From Gammaproteobacteria bacterium (GTDB lineage: Bacteria > Pseudomonadota > Gammaproteobacteria > SURF-13), in contig JAMDBH010000137.1 in NCBI GenBank assembly GCA_023487615.1, positions 1 to 6,487 on the forward strand: 6,487 bases of DNA. Reading direction: 5' to 3'. Position numbers and translations under genes: made by a program. Under the pieces are notes generated by a model that ran no database searches, was not told the DNA's origin, and saw nothing but the letters and a program-made list of their open reading frames with translations. Below are positions 5,684 through 6,487 of this stretch, one piece after another; position 1 is the stretch's first letter; each line of letters begins with the position of its first letter.

Positions 5684-5696
5684 AATAAGTTAGAAT
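5681..5696 (+). promoter_or_regulatory. Repeated TAGAAT boxes before brnT, possible -10 or operator
   Basis: TAGAAT occurs at 5681-5686 and 5691-5696, one helical turn apart. Either could be a -10 box, and the second would give an almost leaderless brnT message, in keeping with the lack of a Shine-Dalgarno. Spaced direct repeats also suit repressor binding, and BrnTA modules are known to autoregulate. No convincing -35 is present. Confidence 0.3.
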
Positions 5697-5702
5697 TACC
5701 CG

Positions 5703-5972
5703 ATGTGGTTCGAATGGGATCACAAGAAAGCCGAGCGCAATGTCAAAAAGCATCGGGTTTCTTTTGATGAAGCGGTCACGGTGTTCTATGATCCATTGGC
5801 TGCAACATTCGACGACCCAGATCACTCTGTCGGTGAACGCCATTTCATTACGGTGGGTTTTTCCTCTCAGGGACGATTGCTTCTCGTAGCCCATGTGGAG
5901 CGTACAGGAAACACCCGAATCATCAGTGCCAGATTAGCCACCGCCCAAGAGCGTAAACGTCATGAAACCTAA
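5703..5972 (+). CDS. brnT: BrnT family toxin (type II toxin-antitoxin)
   Basis: BrnT is a small RelE-like ribonuclease toxin that inhibits translation and is neutralised by BrnA, first described in Brucella. The 89-residue product follows the family pattern. FEWDHKKAERNVKKHRVSFDEA (about 3-24) is the N-terminal signature. It is followed by VFYDPLAATFDDPDHS, then GERHFITVGFSSQGRLLLVAHVER, and TRIISARLATAQERKRHE near the C-terminus. The ATG at 5703 gives the expected N-terminus, though no Shine-Dalgarno is visible, suggesting leaderless or weak initiation. Toxin-first order and the 11-base overlap with the antitoxin gene are typical of this family. Base composition is less GC-rich than in the housekeeping genes upstream, consistent with transfer. 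Confidence 0.95.
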   Translation: MWFEWDHKKAERNVKKHRVSFDEAVTVFYDPLAATFDDPDHSVGERHFITVGFSSQGRLLLVAHVERTGNTRIISARLATAQERKRHET

Positions 5973-6225
5973 AACCCATCCATCTGATGACCTGCGGTCC
6001 GAATATCAGTTCGACTATTCGAAGGCTATCCGTGGAAAATACTACAAACGCATTTTAAAAGAGGGCGCAAACGTCGTGATGCTGGAACCAGATGTCGCCA
6101 AGGCATTTCCTAGCTCCGAGGCGGTAAACGATGCTCTTCGCATCGTGCTGAAAGCTGGACATGCTGCGCGAAGTTTAACCCCGCGGCCTAGACGGCGATC
6201 GCCTAAAAGGGCTCTGACCCCTTAA
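5962..6225 (+). CDS. brnA: BrnA family antitoxin with altered C-terminus
   Basis: BrnA binds BrnT and, through a ribbon-helix-helix fold, the promoter of its own operon. The 87-residue product shows the family core: SDDLRSEYQFDYSKAIRGKYY (8-28), LKEGANVVMLEPDVAKAFPSSEAVNDALRIVLK (32-64). The first part contacts toxin in the known complex; the second is the DNA-binding and dimerisation region. After about residue 70 the chain becomes a proline- and arginine-rich tail (TPRPRRRSPKRALTP) unlike a normal BrnA end. That tail is encoded by intergenic-type repeat sequence, suggesting the native 3' end was replaced. The core appears intact, so neutralisation is plausible. The gene starts inside brnT, so the pair is translationally coupled. 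Confidence 0.92.
   Translation: MKPKTHPSDDLRSEYQFDYSKAIRGKYYKRILKEGANVVMLEPDVAKAFPSSEAVNDALRIVLKAGHAARSLTPRPRRRSPKRALTP
6194..6223. repeat. Palindrome and GGGGTCAGAGCCCTTT-like remnant at the brnA end
   Basis: GGCGATCGCC (6194-6203) is a perfect palindrome. Directly after it, 6206-6223 read on the minus strand gives AAGGGGTCAGAGCCCTTT, with AAGGG/CCCTT arms around a seven-base loop. I recall this GGGGTCAGAGCCC motif from repeats associated with REP-type tyrosine transposases in proteobacteria. It may be a scar of a mobile repeat. No transposase gene is present here. Confidence 0.4.
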
Positions 6226-6264
6226 AGGAGTGGACGGGGAAGAGGGAAAAAAAACTTCAAACCA

Positions 6265-6487
6265 AGAGGAGCACAGACATGACCGGCAAAAAGAATATCG
6301 TGTTTGGTTTCCTGTACCTGGTGTTAACCGCCGCGCTCGGCCCTTACATGGTGCTGAACTACGTCGGCCCGCTGCAACAGGCAATCACGGAAAAAAACAC
6401 CGCCGCCGCGCAACTGGAAGAAGTAAAGGGCGGCACGCCGGACGCCCTGCTGGCGCAGGCGCAAACCGACGCCATCCTTGCGCTCGA
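6265..6487 (+). repeat. Direct repeat, copy 2 (continues past the window)
   Basis: This matches 5134-5356 at 222 of 223 positions, offset by 1131 bases. It begins at the Shine-Dalgarno of the membrane gene. The stretch just before it (6226-6264) is purine-rich, has no gene, and does not resemble the DNA before copy 1 beyond a few bases. Confidence 0.97.
6279..6487 (+). CDS. Second copy of the membrane protein gene, partial
   Basis: The first 69 codons of a duplicate of the gene at 5148 are visible, with the same AGAGGAG ribosome binding site. The protein matches copy 1 except for Leu31 to Pro, two or three residues after the first membrane helix, where a proline would bend the chain. No frameshift or stop occurs in the visible part. 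The window ends before the HAHGN motif and the last three helices, so whether this copy is complete cannot be judged. Confidence 0.85.
   Translation, partial: MTGKKNIVFGFLYLVLTAALGPYMVLNYVGPLQQAITEKNTAAAQLEEVKGGTPDALLAQAQTDAILAL

Noticed and set aside
6195..6202. GCGATCGC, the HIP1 octamer of cyanobacteria
   Set aside because: It occurs once, and all gene content is gammaproteobacterial; the octamer alone means little in GC-rich DNA.
6173..6264. Integron attC site after brnA, since GTTTAAC (6173-6179) fits the RYYYAAC core
   Set aside because: No matching GTTRRRY core follows in the next 90 bases, and the site before brnT (GTTAGAA) misses the last base. No integrase is present.

Overview
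This window looks like a chromosomal segment from a GC-rich gammaproteobacterium. The lineage call rests on gene order. The block rpsP-rimM-trmD-rplS is followed on the same strand by xerD and dsbC, the arrangement I know from Pseudomonas and related gammaproteobacteria. XerD, L19 and YajQ also read as close matches to the Escherichia coli proteins from memory. I cannot name a genus. Every gene lies on the + strand.

Region 1 (1-2207) is the trmD ribosomal operon. A leader with a candidate promoter and a GC-rich hairpin precedes rpsP (S16). Then come rimM (16S maturation factor), trmD (tRNA m1G37 methyltransferase) and rplS (L19). rimM has no ATG, GTG or TTG start that would keep its N-terminal domain, so a CTG overlapping the rpsP stop is proposed. 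A perfect 12-bp inverted repeat sits just before the rplS ribosome binding site. The first 99 bases of the window are an exact inverted copy of part of trmD.

Region 2 (2208-5071) holds DNA and protein maintenance genes: an O6-alkylguanine-DNA alkyltransferase overlapping xerD, then yajQ (nucleotide-binding protein), then dsbC (periplasmic disulfide isomerase with an unusual CAVC active site). The gaps carry short palindromes typical of dispersed intergenic repeats.

Region 3 (5072-6487) is the accessory end. It has a four-helix membrane protein of unknown function with an HAHGN motif, a BrnT/BrnA type II toxin-antitoxin pair, and the start of a second, nearly identical copy of the membrane gene (one substitution in 223 bases). 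The toxin-antitoxin pair is therefore enclosed by direct repeats about 1.1 kb apart. In relatives hom (homoserine dehydrogenase) often follows dsbC; here this cassette does.

Most of the window is ordinary conserved sequence. The parts worth a second look are the two duplications (one inverted at the left edge, one direct at the right edge), the toxin-antitoxin module held between repeats, and the rimM start.
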